A stretch of 6,864 bases of DNA from Clostridia bacterium (GTDB lineage Bacteria > Bacillota > Clostridia > Oscillospirales > CAG-382): assembly GCA_900754535.1 (NCBI GenBank), contig CAAEDF010000162.1:1-6864 (forward strand), written 5' to 3'. The position numbers and the translations under genes are program-made. Of this stretch, positions 6,687 through 6,864 are shown one piece after another (positions within the stretch are counted from its first letter, which is position 1; each line of letters begins with the position of its first letter). The notes beneath the pieces were generated by a model. That model was not told the DNA's origin and did no database searches. It was given only the letters and a program-made list of their open reading frames with translations.

Positions 6687-6710
6687 TCCGCTTTAAGTGA
6701 ATAAAGCGGA
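6687..6710 (-). promoter_or_regulatory. Stem-loop at the 5' end of the operon mRNA
   Basis: TCCGCTTTA (6687-6695) and TAAAGCGGA (6702-6710) form a perfect 9-bp stem with a 6-base loop. With transcription starting near 6714, the stem begins about five bases from the 5' end. The position fits a stabilising 5' cap-like hairpin that protects mRNA from 5'-dependent decay. It is not followed by a U-tract on the minus strand, so it is not a terminator. A GGAGG (6685-6689) follows directly, but no start codon lies at a suitable distance. Confidence 0.6.
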
Positions 6711-6717
6711 CTATGGT

Positions 6718-6750
6718 TTGATTATACAATCAACTTTTCGAGTTGTCAAC
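6718..6750. promoter_or_regulatory. Overlapping palindromes, candidate operator
   Basis: Three inverted repeats overlap the promoter. TTGATT (6718-6723) and AATCAA (6728-6733) flank ATAC and span the -10 box. CAACT (6731-6735) and AGTTG (6741-6745) lie in the spacer. GTTGTCAAC (6742-6750) covers the -35 box. GTTGA motifs recur on the minus strand 16 bases apart. A repressor bound here would block RNA polymerase, but no regulator gene is in the window and short palindromes in AT-rich DNA can arise by chance. Confidence 0.4.
6721..6749 (-). promoter_or_regulatory. Consensus sigma-A promoter of the solute-binding operon
   Basis: On the minus strand TTGACA (6749-6744) is followed by a 17-bp spacer and TATAAT (6726-6721). 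Both boxes and the spacing are exact consensus. Transcription should start near 6714, giving an 85-base leader before the ATG at 6628. It is the only promoter I see for all three genes, as no promoter-like pair lies in the 92-bp or 39-bp gaps downstream. Confidence 0.9.
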
Positions 6751-6803
6751 ACAAAAAAGGCAATTTGCACAATAAATCCAAATTTGAATATCAGTAAATT
6801 ATG

Positions 6804-6819
6804 ACCTCTCAACAGAGGT
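6804..6819. repeat. Perfect 6-4-6 palindrome upstream of the operon promoter
   Basis: ACCTCT (6804-6809) and AGAGGT (6814-6819) flank CAAC in otherwise AT-rich DNA about 55-75 bases upstream of the -35 box. It may be an activator or repressor site, or a weak terminator of a neighbouring unit. No good U-tract follows on either strand. The rest of 6750-6864 is AT-rich and holds no gene that I can support. Confidence 0.4.
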
Positions 6820-6864
6820 TACAGTGTTTTAATAAAATCCTCCAAAAGCCTTGAAAATAAAGGA

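Noticed and set aside
5693..6700. 335-residue plus-strand reading frame
   Set aside because: It is antisense to the first lipoprotein gene and continues into its leader and hairpin. No domain or ribosome site was seen.
1..6864. CRISPR array, tRNA, rRNA, transposase or cre-type catabolite site
   Set aside because: No spaced direct repeats, no tRNA or rRNA motifs, no transposase coding sequence, and no match to the cre consensus near either promoter.

Overview
This window looks like chromosomal DNA from an anaerobic Gram-positive bacterium, most likely an uncultured member of the Clostridia (Oscillospirales or Christensenellales type). The grounds are purine-rich Shine-Dalgarno sites, near-consensus sigma-A promoters, two exported lipoproteins with Gram-positive style lipoboxes, moderate-to-high GC coding sequence with AT-rich intergenic DNA, and a citrate synthase with the N-terminal extension I associate with Clostridia. 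The taxonomy is inference from these traits.

The layout is two convergent transcription units. Positions 1-292 hold no convincing gene, but they contain a dense set of perfect inverted repeats (76-192) that could fold as a pseudoknotted RNA or mark a small repeat element. On the plus strand, an excellent extended -10 promoter (293-322) drives a HAD-superfamily phosphatase-like gene (382-1041). A Si-type citrate synthase (1139-2512) follows after 97 bp, perhaps as a read-through partner. A strong bidirectional terminator (2546-2603) closes this unit.

On the minus strand, a perfect-consensus promoter (TTGACA-17-TATAAT, 6749 to 6721) overlaps palindromes that could be operators. It is followed by a 5'-terminal stem-loop in the mRNA leader. 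Three genes then run right to left: a solute-binding lipoprotein (6628-5141), its diverged paralog (5048-3552), and a cytoplasmic beta-propeller-like protein of unknown function (3512-2664). They end at the shared terminator. No permease or ATPase lies in the unit, so the two binding proteins are orphans as far as can be seen.

Together the window pairs central metabolism (oxaloacetate + acetyl-CoA to citrate, probably for glutamate synthesis) with an accessory capture operon of unknown ligand. The items most worth following up are the inverted-repeat cluster at 76-192 and the SBP-SBP-propeller operon.
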